The notes beneath the pieces are model-generated. The model had not been told where the DNA came from. It did not search any database and saw only the letters and a program-made list of their open reading frames with translations. The position numbers were made by a program, and so were the translations under genes. Shown piece after piece: positions 1-6,861 of a stretch of 10,055 nucleotides of DNA; the stretch's first letter is position 1; each line of letters begins with the position of its first letter. The stretch spans positions 1 to 10,055 of the forward strand of contig RGGS01000029.1 of NCBI GenBank assembly GCA_010024525.1, read 5' to 3'. Origin of the DNA: Verrucomicrobiota bacterium. GTDB lineage: Bacteria > Verrucomicrobiota > Verrucomicrobiia > Methylacidiphilales > Verrucolacustridaceae.

Positions 1-1643
1 TCCGCCATTAATCTCAGCGCCTCCGCCTCGTTCAACCGGTCGTTTGCCTTGATCGCATGCCGGCAGACCGTTTTGGCAATCACTTCCTCGCTCAGTTTGC
101 GATCCTTGCGAGTCCCGGTCCCACCCGTCTCCAAGTCCGCTACCACCCCCCGCACAAACTCCTCCACCGCCAAAGTCCGGATCCGGGGCGGCAAGGCATC
201 CACCAAAAAGGCATTCCCGCCCATGGACGATATTCCCAAACCCACCTTCGCGAGTTGCTCCACCCGATCCTTCAGAAATGAAGCCTGCAACGGCGAAAAT
301 TCCAGGGTCACGGGATAAAGGAGCTTTTGGCCTTGCACTTCCTCCTGCGCCACCTGTCGCAAAAGCTGCTCGAAAAGAATCCTCTCATGGGCCGCATGCT
401 GGTCGATCAAGACCACTCCTCCGTCTTTCTCCGCCACCAGATACAGGTGACCCACGATTCCCAGAAATCTCCAGCCGGTGGGGATGCCCGGCGTGCTCTC
501 CACCTTCAATTCCAACGAACCACCCGTGGCTGCGATCGCCATCGGTTCCCGGGCAGGCAAAGTCACCGCAGGTTGATGGGCCATCGGGGAGAGGGTCATC
601 GAGGGGGTAAATCCGTTGGTCGTCATCGTGGGCATCGGCAAGGGACCGACCGACCCTCCCCGAAGCACCTCCGCCACCGCTCCGCTGACAAAGCGCCGGA
701 CATCCCTGTCCTGCCGAAACCGAACTTCCCTCTTCGATGGGTGCACATTCACATCCACTCCGGATGGATCCATCTCCAGAAAAAGCACCGTGATGGGGAA
801 ACGTCCCCGCATCAACGCGTTGTGATATCCCTCAAGCAAAGCCGCATTCAGGCTCCCGCTCTGAACCGGACGTGAGTTCACAAAGAGGATCTGTTCGGCC
901 CGCGTCGCCCGATTGACCCCGGGTCGCCCGATGTACCCATGGAGATGCATTCCGCCATCCCGGACGTCCACCGGTAGAAGCGACTCTCGCCAATCTCGTC
1001 CAAACACCGCTGCCAACCTCTCCTCCAGATCCCCGCGGGCGGTGTCCTGCCAAAACACGGCCCCGTCCCTCCGCAATACCCAACCCACATCCGGCCTTGC
1101 CAGCGCCGCCAACTTCACCCCGTGCTCGATATGCCCCCATTCCGTCTCCTCGGTCCGGAGAAACTTTCTTCTTCCCGGCACATGGGCGAACAGTTGACGT
1201 ACTTCGATACTCGTGCCCGCCGGACAACCCGCCGATCCGGCCCGGACAATCTTCCCCCCGTCGATCACCACCTCCGTGCCCTCCATCGCCTCCGGCTCCC
1301 TGGTCCTTAAGGTGAAACGGCTCACCGAAGCAATGCTCGGCAAAGCCTCCCCGCGAAACCCAAAGGTCTGGATCTTCAACAGATCGGAAGCATCACGGAT
1401 CTTGCTCGTGGCATGACGTTCGAGGGACAACAAGGCATCTTCCGGCCCCATGCCATGACCATCATCCGTCACCCGGATGAGCGACCGTCCTCCACGCTCC
1501 ACCGAAATCTCAATTTTTTTGGCGCCGGCATCCAGGGAGTTTTCCACCAGTTCTTTGACCGCCGAGGCGGGACGCTCCACCACCTCACCGGCCGCAATCC
1601 GGTTGGCCACCACCTCCGCCAATAGGCGGATTCTCTGACTCAT
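1..1643 (-). CDS. mutL: DNA mismatch repair protein MutL, C-terminus cut off by window edge
   Basis: MutL is the ATP-dependent coordinator of mismatch repair, acting after MutS recognises a mispair. The frame is open from an ATG at 1643 to the left edge, giving 547 codons of a protein usually about 600-650 residues long. The N-terminal GHKL ATPase motifs are intact: KELVENSLDAG with the expected catalytic Glu31 and Mg-binding Asn35, DDGHGM (60-65), RHATSK (76-81) and GFRGEAL (95-101). A short Met/Pro/Thr-rich linker follows. The C-terminal domain carries DQHAAHERILFE from Asp414, which fits the DQHA(X)2E(X)4E metal-binding motif of endonuclease-type MutL. A second conserved element (CRHAIKAND) begins at Cys527. 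This suggests strand nicking by MutL itself, as in bacteria without MutH. The final CPHGRP-type motif would lie outside the window. The gene starts 16 bp after parB, and a GAGGT-like sequence upstream may serve as its ribosome binding site. Confidence 0.97.
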   Translation of the reverse strand, partial: MSQRIRLLAEVVANRIAAGEVVERPASAVKELVENSLDAGAKKIEISVERGGRSLIRVTDDGHGMGPEDALLSLERHATSKIRDASDLLKIQTFGFRGEALPSIASVSRFTLRTREPEAMEGTEVVIDGGKIVRAGSAGCPAGTSIEVRQLFAHVPGRRKFLRTEETEWGHIEHGVKLAALARPDVGWVLRRDGAVFWQDTARGDLEERLAAVFGRDWRESLLPVDVRDGGMHLHGYIGRPGVNRATRAEQILFVNSRPVQSGSLNAALLEGYHNALMRGRFPITVLFLEMDPSGVDVNVHPSKREVRFRQDRDVRRFVSGAVAEVLRGGSVGPLPMPTMTTNGFTPSMTLSPMAHQPAVTLPAREPMAIAATGGSLELKVESTPGIPTGWRFLGIVGHLYLVAEKDGGVVLIDQHAAHERILFEQLLRQVAQEEVQGQKLLYPVTLEFSPLQASFLKDRVEQLAKVGLGISSMGGNAFLVDALPPRIRTLAVEEFVRGVVADLETGGTGTRKDRKLSEEVIAKTVCRHAIKANDRLNEAEALRLMA

Positions 1644-1659
1644 GACAAAACGTCCGACC

Positions 1660-2565
1660 TCACCTCTCCCCACGAACACCCAGATGGGAGGTCAACCGCT
1701 CCAGTTCCGCCGAGGACGTGTACGGCAACTCGATATGACCCCGGTCGCCCGTGCCCACCACCCGCGCCCGGGTCCCTGTGGCTCTCTGCAACTTGAGCTC
1801 CAAATCCCGCCAATCGGCGATCTGTGCGCTTCGGCCTTTCTTCCGGCCTCGGCTACCACGGTTCTGACGCCGGACCAAAGCCTCGGCCTGTCGGACGCTC
1901 AACCCGCGTTTCACGACTTCCCGACCCATGGCGGTCTGGGCCGCCGGTTCACTCAATCCCAGAATCGCCTTGGCGTGACCCACGGTGATCTGCTTCGAAC
2001 GCATCAGGTCCCGAACCTCATTTGGGAGGGATCGCAACCGAAGAGCATTCGCGACCGTGGCACGGTTTTTACCCACCCGTTCCGCCACCTCATCCTGCTT
2101 GAGACCAAACGTTTCGATGAGCGTGGCGTAACCATCCGCCTCTTCCACCGGATCGAGTTCCGCCCGCTGGAGATTCTCGATCAGAGCCAGTTCCAGAACC
2201 TGCTGGTCGGTGGCCGCCCGCACAATGGCCGGAACCTTGCTGAGGTTCAGCTTCCGTGCCGCCCTCCAACGTCGCTCCCCTGCGATCAACTCATAACCCG
2301 ATCCCTTGGGGGAGCGCCGGACAATCAAAGGCTGAAAGATTCCGCGGGTACGAATCGAGTCGACCAGCTCGGCTAAGTTTTCCTCGGCAAAGACCCTCCG
2401 AGGTTGCAGGGGGCTAGGTGCAACTTCCGAGATGGAAAGCTGTAGAATCCTCTCCCCCTCCTCGACCCTTACGGCGGGGGAGTTGATGGCCGCAGTTGGG
2501 ACGGGAGTTCCCTGCGTGCTTCCCAAAAGCGCCCCCAAGCCCCTTCCGAGTGGTGATTTGGCCAT
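1660..2565 (-). CDS. parB: Chromosome-partitioning protein ParB (Spo0J family)
   Basis: ParB is a CTP-dependent DNA clamp that loads at parS sites and spreads, working with the ParA ATPase to segregate replication origins. The 301-residue length is typical. The N-terminus has the conserved RGLGALLG stretch (8-15), a region that contacts ParA in known homologues. The CTP-binding patch GERRWRA lies at 96-102 and the conserved ENLQRAELDPVEEA at 130-143. A helix-turn-helix follows at about 153-180, and a C-terminal dimerisation segment with the usual IELPYTSSAELERL pattern ends the protein. The ATG start at 2565 has no clear Shine-Dalgarno sequence. mutL follows 16 bp downstream, suggesting cotranscription. 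parA is normally adjacent to chromosomal parB but is absent from this window: the gene upstream is the unrelated conserved unknown. The family assignment is secure. Nothing seen here suggests a plasmid or phage copy. Confidence 0.96.
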   Translation of the reverse strand: MAKSPLGRGLGALLGSTQGTPVPTAAINSPAVRVEEGERILQLSISEVAPSPLQPRRVFAEENLAELVDSIRTRGIFQPLIVRRSPKGSGYELIAGERRWRAARKLNLSKVPAIVRAATDQQVLELALIENLQRAELDPVEEADGYATLIETFGLKQDEVAERVGKNRATVANALRLRSLPNEVRDLMRSKQITVGHAKAILGLSEPAAQTAMGREVVKRGLSVRQAEALVRRQNRGSRGRKKGRSAQIADWRDLELKLQRATGTRARVVGTGDRGHIELPYTSSAELERLTSHLGVRGER

Positions 2566-2572
2566 TGTCTCT

Positions 2573-2600
2573 ACGGTAAATTTTCACCGCCCCTCGTCAA
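2573..2600 (-). promoter_or_regulatory. Candidate promoter for parB-mutL
   Basis: On the minus strand a TTGACG hexamer (2595-2600) sits 16 bp from TACCGT (2573-2578). The first is close to the -35 consensus and the second is a weak -10. Transcription from here would begin only about one base before the parB ATG, giving an almost leaderless mRNA. That would fit the absence of a Shine-Dalgarno sequence. The -10 match is poor, so this is tentative. Confidence 0.28.
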
Positions 2601-2701
2601 CCTGTCTAACTCCGCACGGCAAATAACCTTGGAAGAATTTTTTCAAGAGCGCCGGAAAACCCCCAGCCAAAGACGACCCCAATCCAAAGCTCACTCCCCC
2701 C

Positions 2702-4138
2702 CTACCTTTTTCCCGCCTTATAACCAAATAGTCGGCGCCTTTGAATAAGCTTGGCCACCGGCGCGGGGACATTTTCCTGCCAACCGGACTTCCCGCTTCG
2801 GATATTGCGCAGGATCTCGGAACTCGCACAGGCCGGCAGATCTTTCTCCGTTCCACTCAAATCCACAATCTTTCCTCGCCGTACCAAGAACTCATGAATC
2901 TCACGAATCGGTTCCGGAACCCGGAGGGTATGCCCGGTGACAAACTTGCCGTCTGCCGGGTCATATCCCGGATGCACCAGCAGTTTTACCCCCGGGAGAA
3001 ACAGTCTCCCCATCGCCTCCAGAATTCCGCCAGGCAGATCACTGTAAAACTGCTCCTCCAGCATCTTACTCAAGAGAGGCACGCCGATAACAAACCCCAC
3101 CGAACCCTTGGTCCTTTGGGTCAGATACTGGGCCAATCGGTGGAACCGAAAGACGTTCGTTACCATGACGTTCCTTTTGAGTTCTCCCAGGCAATCCACC
3201 CGGTCCAGAAAGTCCTCCACTCCCGCCTTTCGGTTTCGCACCAGGTTCCTCATGGTGATTTCACAAACCTCCACAATCTCCTTCCCCTTGTTCGCAGGAT
3301 CCGACCGGAAGACCGCCGAGGCCTTCGACATCATCCGCAGGTGGAAGTTGGTGATGGGTCGATAGTGCCCGCGGAGAAGAAGAATGGATTTTCCATAGAA
3401 ACAGTCCTCCGCCTCCATATTCTGACCCGTGGCGGCAAAGAGAGCCACGGGGGTCAATTGGTGATGAACCATCTTCAGGCTGACCAGTCGGTTATCCACC
3501 CTTTCGAAAGGCGGTCCGCTAAAATCAACCATATCCACCTCCAGTCGGCCTGGCCGAATTCCATCCATAAGGTGGGTCAGGATCTGTTCGGGGCTACGCC
3601 AGTGTTTGAACGCGGCGTAAATCAGATTCACCCCCAGAATACCCAGCACCTCCATCTGCTCGGCGTTGGTGTCATCCAGCAGGCGGACATGGAGAACGAT
3701 TTTGGCGGGGGCGGTGTTCGGGGCGGTCTGAAATAAAACTCCCATCCATCCTTTGCCGTCTCCGGGAAACTTGTGGCTTCGGGCAGCCACCGTGTCGGCA
3801 AAAGCGAAAAAGGAGCTTCGATTTCCCCTCTCCTGCCCCAAACGCTCCAGCAAAAGCTCATACTCATGTTCGAGCATTTCCTTCAAACGTTCGCGGGATA
3901 CAAAGCGGTGTGCGGTGCCGTAGATTGCATTGCTGAAGGTCATGTCATAGGCCGACATGCTCTTGGCCACCGTGCCGGCCGCCCCGCCCGCCTGAAAAAA
4001 CCAGCGGGCCACTTCCTGCCCCGCACCAATCTCTGCAATCGTGCCATAGTGCCGGCCGGAGAAGTTAATCTCCCGCGCCTTCTCGTCCGGCGTGAGGATA
4101 TGGGAGAGTTTGCTCACGCTTTGGCCCGACTGACCCAT
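2702..4138 (-). CDS. Conserved protein of unknown function (about 478 residues)
   Basis: I recognise this as a broadly distributed, uncharacterised family found in proteobacteria and cyanobacteria. From memory, automated annotation often labels its members 'TonB-dependent receptor' or 'nicotinate-nucleotide adenylyltransferase'. Neither label fits: there is no signal peptide, plug, beta-barrel or nucleotidyltransferase HxGH motif. The sequence looks soluble and cytoplasmic, with no clear membrane segment. Blocks that look conserved include MSAYDMTFSNAIYG (61-74), a HEYELLLERL segment, FFAFADTVAARS, LGVNLIYAAF, EVDMVDFSGPPF and a terminal LFGYK. I chose the ATG at 4138 because AAGGA (4144-4148) precedes it at 5-nt spacing. 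A TTG nine codons upstream (4165) is in frame but lacks that support. The start lies inside the end of the glycosylase gene, implying translational coupling. Its neighbours (PLP homeostasis, DNA repair, parB) do not define its role, and I assign no function. Confidence 0.85.
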   Translation of the reverse strand: MGQSGQSVSKLSHILTPDEKAREINFSGRHYGTIAEIGAGQEVARWFFQAGGAAGTVAKSMSAYDMTFSNAIYGTAHRFVSRERLKEMLEHEYELLLERLGQERGNRSSFFAFADTVAARSHKFPGDGKGWMGVLFQTAPNTAPAKIVLHVRLLDDTNAEQMEVLGILGVNLIYAAFKHWRSPEQILTHLMDGIRPGRLEVDMVDFSGPPFERVDNRLVSLKMVHHQLTPVALFAATGQNMEAEDCFYGKSILLLRGHYRPITNFHLRMMSKASAVFRSDPANKGKEIVEVCEITMRNLVRNRKAGVEDFLDRVDCLGELKRNVMVTNVFRFHRLAQYLTQRTKGSVGFVIGVPLLSKMLEEQFYSDLPGGILEAMGRLFLPGVKLLVHPGYDPADGKFVTGHTLRVPEPIREIHEFLVRRGKIVDLSGTEKDLPACASSEILRNIRSGKSGWQENVPAPVAKLIQRRRLFGYKAGKR

Positions 4139-4719
4139 GGATTTCCTTGGATCGAGAATCGCCAAGGGAAATGGGCGGCTGGACCGGCGTAGTTCACCCC
4201 GACACGCCGACCCCGCTCGATCTGGGAATGCCTCAAACGCATCCCGTCATCCTCGATTCGAATCGGACCAGAGACAAGATCACATCCGTCCCAACTCATC
4301 TTGATTCCAAGAGCCTGCGCCAACGCTCCCGGACCGGCCCCGACTCTGGGATCTCCCGGGACACATTTTCTGCGGCGAGCCATCCTCTCATGACCCTCCA
4401 CCGGCTCCACCCCACGGATCAACACCGCCGCCGCGATGCCCTCCGGAGCCGTCACAACGTTCAACATCCGGTGCAGGCCATAGCATAGATATATATAGGC
4501 TGTGCCAGGGGGACCAAACATCGTCTTGTTTCTGGGGGTCTGCCCTCGCCACGCATGGGAGGCCCGGTCCCGCGGTCCCCCATAGGCTTCGGCCTCCACA
4601 ATCCGGGCAGCGCAACCATCCCCTGGAATGCGGATGATTTTCCCCAAAAGATCGAGCGCGACTTTCACCGGATCTTCCCGGGCGTAAAAAGATCGGGGAA
4701 GAAACTTGGTCCGCATCAT
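4114..4719 (-). CDS. 3-methyladenine DNA glycosylase, AAG/MPG family
   Basis: This enzyme removes alkylated purines such as 3-methyladenine and hypoxanthine from DNA to start base-excision repair. At 201 residues it is normal for a bacterial AAG-type protein and is unrelated to AlkA or Tag. The active-site block RIVEAEAYGGPRDRASHAWRG aligns with human AAG: Glu44 corresponds to catalytic Glu125, Tyr46 to Tyr127 and His55 to His136. TPRNKTMFGPPGTAYIYLCYG follows, with Tyr77 matching the DNA-intercalating region and a downstream Asn87 matching Asn169. The C-terminal RVGVNYAGPAAHFPWRF is typical. The ATG at 4719 overlaps the yggS stop as ATGA, indicating translational coupling. A second in-frame ATG follows at once (4716). 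Its 3' end overlaps the start of the next gene by 25 bp. Key residues all appear intact, so it should be active. Confidence 0.95.
   Translation of the reverse strand: MMRTKFLPRSFYAREDPVKVALDLLGKIIRIPGDGCAARIVEAEAYGGPRDRASHAWRGQTPRNKTMFGPPGTAYIYLCYGLHRMLNVVTAPEGIAAAVLIRGVEPVEGHERMARRRKCVPGDPRVGAGPGALAQALGIKMSWDGCDLVSGPIRIEDDGMRLRHSQIERGRRVGVNYAGPAAHFPWRFSIQGNPWVSRAKA
4144..4148 (-). promoter_or_regulatory. Ribosome binding site deciding the start of the conserved unknown gene
   Basis: AAGGA on the minus strand lies 5 nt before the ATG at 4138. It favours that ATG over the in-frame TTG at 4165. It sits inside the glycosylase coding sequence. Confidence 0.6.
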
Positions 4720-5396
4720 GCCCGCGGGCCAAACAGGGCTGTACCGATCCTCACCAGGGTGGCCCCTTCGGAGATGGCCACGCCATAGTCGTGGCTCATG
4801 CCCATCGAAAGTTCAGGCAAGGCCACTCCACTCTCTTGCTCCAGACGGTCCCGGATCTCCCTGAGTTTCCGGAAAAACGGCCGGGCGTTCTCTGGTTCCT
4901 CGCGAAAGGGAGGGATCGCCATCAATCCCTGAACCTCTAGGCGGGAAAAGGGCCGGACTTGAGCCAGAAGTTCCGCAGCCTTTTCCGGAGCACATCCGTG
5001 TTTGGCCGCCTCGCCGCCCACATTGACCTCCAGATAAACCCTGAGCCTCTTGCCTGACGCTTCGGCTCTCTTTTGCAACTCAGCGGCCATTTCCAACCGA
5101 TCCACCGACTCGATCACATCAAACCACTCCACCGCCTCCTTGGCCTTATTGGTCTGTAACCCCCCGATGAAGTGCCACTCCCCACCGGAGGGCATTTCCG
5201 GGATCTTGACCCGGGCCTCCTGTACGCGGTTTTCCCCGAAGATCCGTTGCCCACAGTTCCACAGAGCCCTGAGCTTCTCAGGGTCCTGCTTTTTGCTGAC
5301 CGCCACCAGTCGGACCAACGAGGGATCCCGACCCGCCTTCTCCGCGGCCTTCCGGATTCCTTCGCTTAGGGCGTAATAGTTTTCCTCAAGTCTCAT
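4716..5396 (-). CDS. yggS: YggS/PROSC family pyridoxal phosphate homeostasis protein
   Basis: YggS (PLPBP) binds pyridoxal 5'-phosphate and keeps cellular B6 vitamers and dependent amino-acid metabolism balanced. No catalytic reaction is firmly established for the family. The 226-residue length is typical for this single-domain alanine-racemase-like TIM barrel. The PLP-binding lysine is Lys35 in LVAVSKKQ, matching Lys36 of the E. coli protein. Other family signatures are FGENRVQEA, WHFIGGLQTNKAK (near the usual FIGxLQxNK), GLMAIPP, and the C-terminal LSMGMSHDYGVAISEGATLVRIGTALFG phosphate-binding stretch. The ATG at 5396 has no obvious Shine-Dalgarno sequence. It heads a minus-strand cluster and overlaps the glycosylase gene by four bases. 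The 62-bp gap to the divergent LysR gene must hold its promoter. In many bacteria yggS lies near proC or cell-division genes, and that context is not seen here. Confidence 0.96.
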   Translation of the reverse strand: MRLEENYYALSEGIRKAAEKAGRDPSLVRLVAVSKKQDPEKLRALWNCGQRIFGENRVQEARVKIPEMPSGGEWHFIGGLQTNKAKEAVEWFDVIESVDRLEMAAELQKRAEASGKRLRVYLEVNVGGEAAKHGCAPEKAAELLAQVRPFSRLEVQGLMAIPPFREEPENARPFFRKLREIRDRLEQESGVALPELSMGMSHDYGVAISEGATLVRIGTALFGPRA

Positions 5397-5458
5397 GGGA
5401 ATGATTAGTTAAGCTTGGATTGCATTGGTGATAAGTAACAGTAATAATACGCATCGCC
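5397..5458. promoter_or_regulatory. Divergent intergenic region between yggS and the LysR gene
   Basis: This 62-bp gap is clearly AT-richer than the flanking genes and must hold divergent promoters. On the plus strand TTGCAT (5420-5425) lies 16-17 bp before TAATAAT (5442-5448), a weak -35 with a reasonable -10 for the LysR gene. A short direct repeat, AGTAA-C-AGTAA (5434-5444), overlaps the -10 area. LysR proteins often bind such divergent gaps to regulate themselves and the neighbour. I could not find a clean T-N11-A palindrome, so the operator is not assigned. Confidence 0.4.
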
Positions 5459-6370
5459 ATGCAAGTAGAATCTTTTCGCGTGTTTCGCGATCTCGTCGAG
5501 ACCCGTTCTTTCAGCCGCTCTGCGTCGCTCAACAACATCACCCAGTCGGCTGTCAGCCAGCAACTGCGCTCAATTGAACTTCGCCTCAGGGTTCCCCTGC
5601 TGGAACGAACCAGCAAGCAGTTTGCCCTTACCCGTGAGGGCCAACTTCTTTACGAGGCCAGTCGGGATATTATCGCCCATTACCAACGTTTTCAACACCA
5701 GTTGGAGGAAATGCGCAATATTATCTCTGGGACGATCCGTCTGGTGGCCGTCCCTAGTCTGGGAATCCACGAACTCCCCCCCTACATCAAGGAGTTCTTA
5801 AAAAACTTTCCCCTGGTCAAAATCCAGGTGGATTATCGCAGGGCCAACGAGGTGTACGAATCCGTGGCTGATGGCGAAGCGGATGTCGGGTTGGTCGCCT
5901 TCCCCTCCCCACGCAAGGGGCTCAAGGTGGAGACCTTCAAAAAAGACACCTTGCAGGTGATCTGTGCCCCGGGACACCCCTTGATTAAAAAAGGAACCAT
6001 CCATCTTTCCGATTTGGCCAACTGCAAGATTGTCTCCTTGGCCCCCGACATGCCGACCCGGCAGGGCTTGGACCGCATCCTTGCCGGGCGGGGCCTCAAG
6101 TTCCAACCCAAGATGGATTTCGACAACGTGGAAACCTTAAAACACGCGGTGGAGATCGATGCCGGAGTGGCCTTCCTGCCTCATTCCGCCGTGGCCGCAG
6201 AGTTGGCCGCCGGTAAGTTAACCGCCCTCCCTTATCACGGACCGGAGATTATCCGGCCCTTGGGCGTTGTCTCCCGCACCAGCCGGGTGCTCTCGCCCGC
6301 CGTCAAAAGATTCCTCAAGGCGCTCAAGGCTCCCCGGTCCTCGGAGGCCAAGGAGGAGGCCAAAGCTTGA
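5459..6370 (+). CDS. LysR-family transcriptional regulator
   Basis: This is a DNA-binding regulator that normally senses a small molecule through its C-terminal domain. The 303-residue length is typical. The N-terminal winged helix-turn-helix (about 1-60) has the LysR pattern: FRVFRDLVETRSFSRSA, then TQSAVSQQLRSIELRL, then PLLERTSKQFALTREG. A linker helix (about 65-90) and a periplasmic-binding-protein-like effector domain follow, recognisable from SGTIRLVAVPSLGIHELPP and ADVGLVAFPSP. The effector cannot be read from the sequence. The OxyR redox cysteine pair is not apparent, so OxyR is unlikely. The ATG at 5459 lacks an obvious ribosome binding site. The gene overlaps the Fur-family gene by four bases (TTGA), so the two are probably cotranscribed. 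It is divergent from yggS and may control it, itself, or the iron module downstream. The target is inference only. Confidence 0.95.
   Translation: MQVESFRVFRDLVETRSFSRSASLNNITQSAVSQQLRSIELRLRVPLLERTSKQFALTREGQLLYEASRDIIAHYQRFQHQLEEMRNIISGTIRLVAVPSLGIHELPPYIKEFLKNFPLVKIQVDYRRANEVYESVADGEADVGLVAFPSPRKGLKVETFKKDTLQVICAPGHPLIKKGTIHLSDLANCKIVSLAPDMPTRQGLDRILAGRGLKFQPKMDFDNVETLKHAVEIDAGVAFLPHSAVAAELAAGKLTALPYHGPEIIRPLGVVSRTSRVLSPAVKRFLKALKAPRSSEAKEEAKA
6350..6359 (+). promoter_or_regulatory. Strong ribosome binding site for the Fur-family gene
   Basis: AAGGAGGAGG sits within the last codons of the LysR gene, with AGGAGG ending 7 nt before the TTG at 6367. This supports TTG as the real start rather than the ATG 19 codons later (6424), which would remove residues ahead of the winged helix. 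Confidence 0.7.
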
Positions 6371-6861
6371 AACCAACGGTTCCCGCAAAAAAGATCACCG
6401 CCCAGGAGAGGGCCTTTGAAAGCATGCGTTCCCAGGGATTGCGGATGACTTCCCAAAGGAGGGCCATCACAGAAGTTGCCTTCGGCAGCAAGGATCACTT
6501 CACCGCCGAGGCCCTTTTGACCCGCTCCCGGGAGCGGGATCCCAAAGTTTCACGTGCGACGGTTTACCGCACGCTTGCCTTTCTCGTCCGTGGCGGACTC
6601 ATCCGTCAGGTCGGACTGGGCCAGCAACCCCCGCAATATGATCCCAACTTTGCCGATGCCCCTCGCCACGGCCACTTTCTATGCGTGGATTGCCACAAAG
6701 TGATTGAGTTTCACGATCACTGCCTCGATGTGCGTGAATCCATCGTCACCAAGGATCACGGCTTCACCCCCCAAAGGGTGAGTCTGCAGATTGAGGCCTC
6801 CTGTGACTCTTTGCGCGAAAAAGGTGTCTGCCCCCACCGAAACACCGCGTCCCCTTCCTAG
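6367..6861 (+). CDS. Fur-family metal-dependent transcriptional repressor
   Basis: Fur-family proteins repress metal-uptake or stress genes when loaded with Fe, Zn or Mn. This 164-residue protein has the N-terminal winged helix (GLRMTSQRRAITEV at 25-38, then VSRATVYRTLAFLVRGGLI at 61-79) and a C-terminal dimerisation domain with HGHFLCVDCHKVIEFHDH (101-118). Metal ligands are recognisable: His44 in the KDHFTAEAL helix, His101 and His103, Glu114, and structural zinc cysteines Cys106 and Cys109. The second cysteine pair is unusual: Cys146 and Cys155 are separated by eight residues, against two to four in well-known members. The TTG start has a strong Shine-Dalgarno and overlaps the LysR stop as TTGA. 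The stop codon overlaps that of a convergent TonB-dependent receptor, which suggests an iron-responsive role. PerR- or Zur-like function cannot be excluded, so I give no gene symbol. Confidence 0.93.
   Translation: MKPTVPAKKITAQERAFESMRSQGLRMTSQRRAITEVAFGSKDHFTAEALLTRSRERDPKVSRATVYRTLAFLVRGGLIRQVGLGQQPPQYDPNFADAPRHGHFLCVDCHKVIEFHDHCLDVRESIVTKDHGFTPQRVSLQIEASCDSLREKGVCPHRNTASPS

Noticed and set aside
1642..2376. Plus-strand open frame of 244 codons opposite parB
   Set aside because: It is the shadow of parB in a GC-rich region. Its sequence resembles no family I know, while the opposite strand encodes a clear ParB.
2741..3736. Plus-strand open frame of 331 codons opposite the conserved unknown gene
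   Set aside because: It is rich in His, Gln and Arg, as expected from antisense reading, has no recognisable motif, and conflicts with the conserved frame.
4139..4165. TTG start at 4165 for the conserved unknown protein
   Set aside because: It has no ribosome binding site, whereas AAGGA precedes the ATG at 4138 at good spacing.
5397..5458. LysR T-N11-A operator
   Set aside because: AT-rich half-sites are present, but no symmetrical pair of convincing length could be found. The AAGCTT core has poorly matched flanks.
6546..6561. parS-like sequence AGTTTCACGTGCGACG
   Set aside because: Only the left half and core match the consensus (12 of 16 bases), and it lies within Fur-family codons where the protein sequence explains it. 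It is probably chance.
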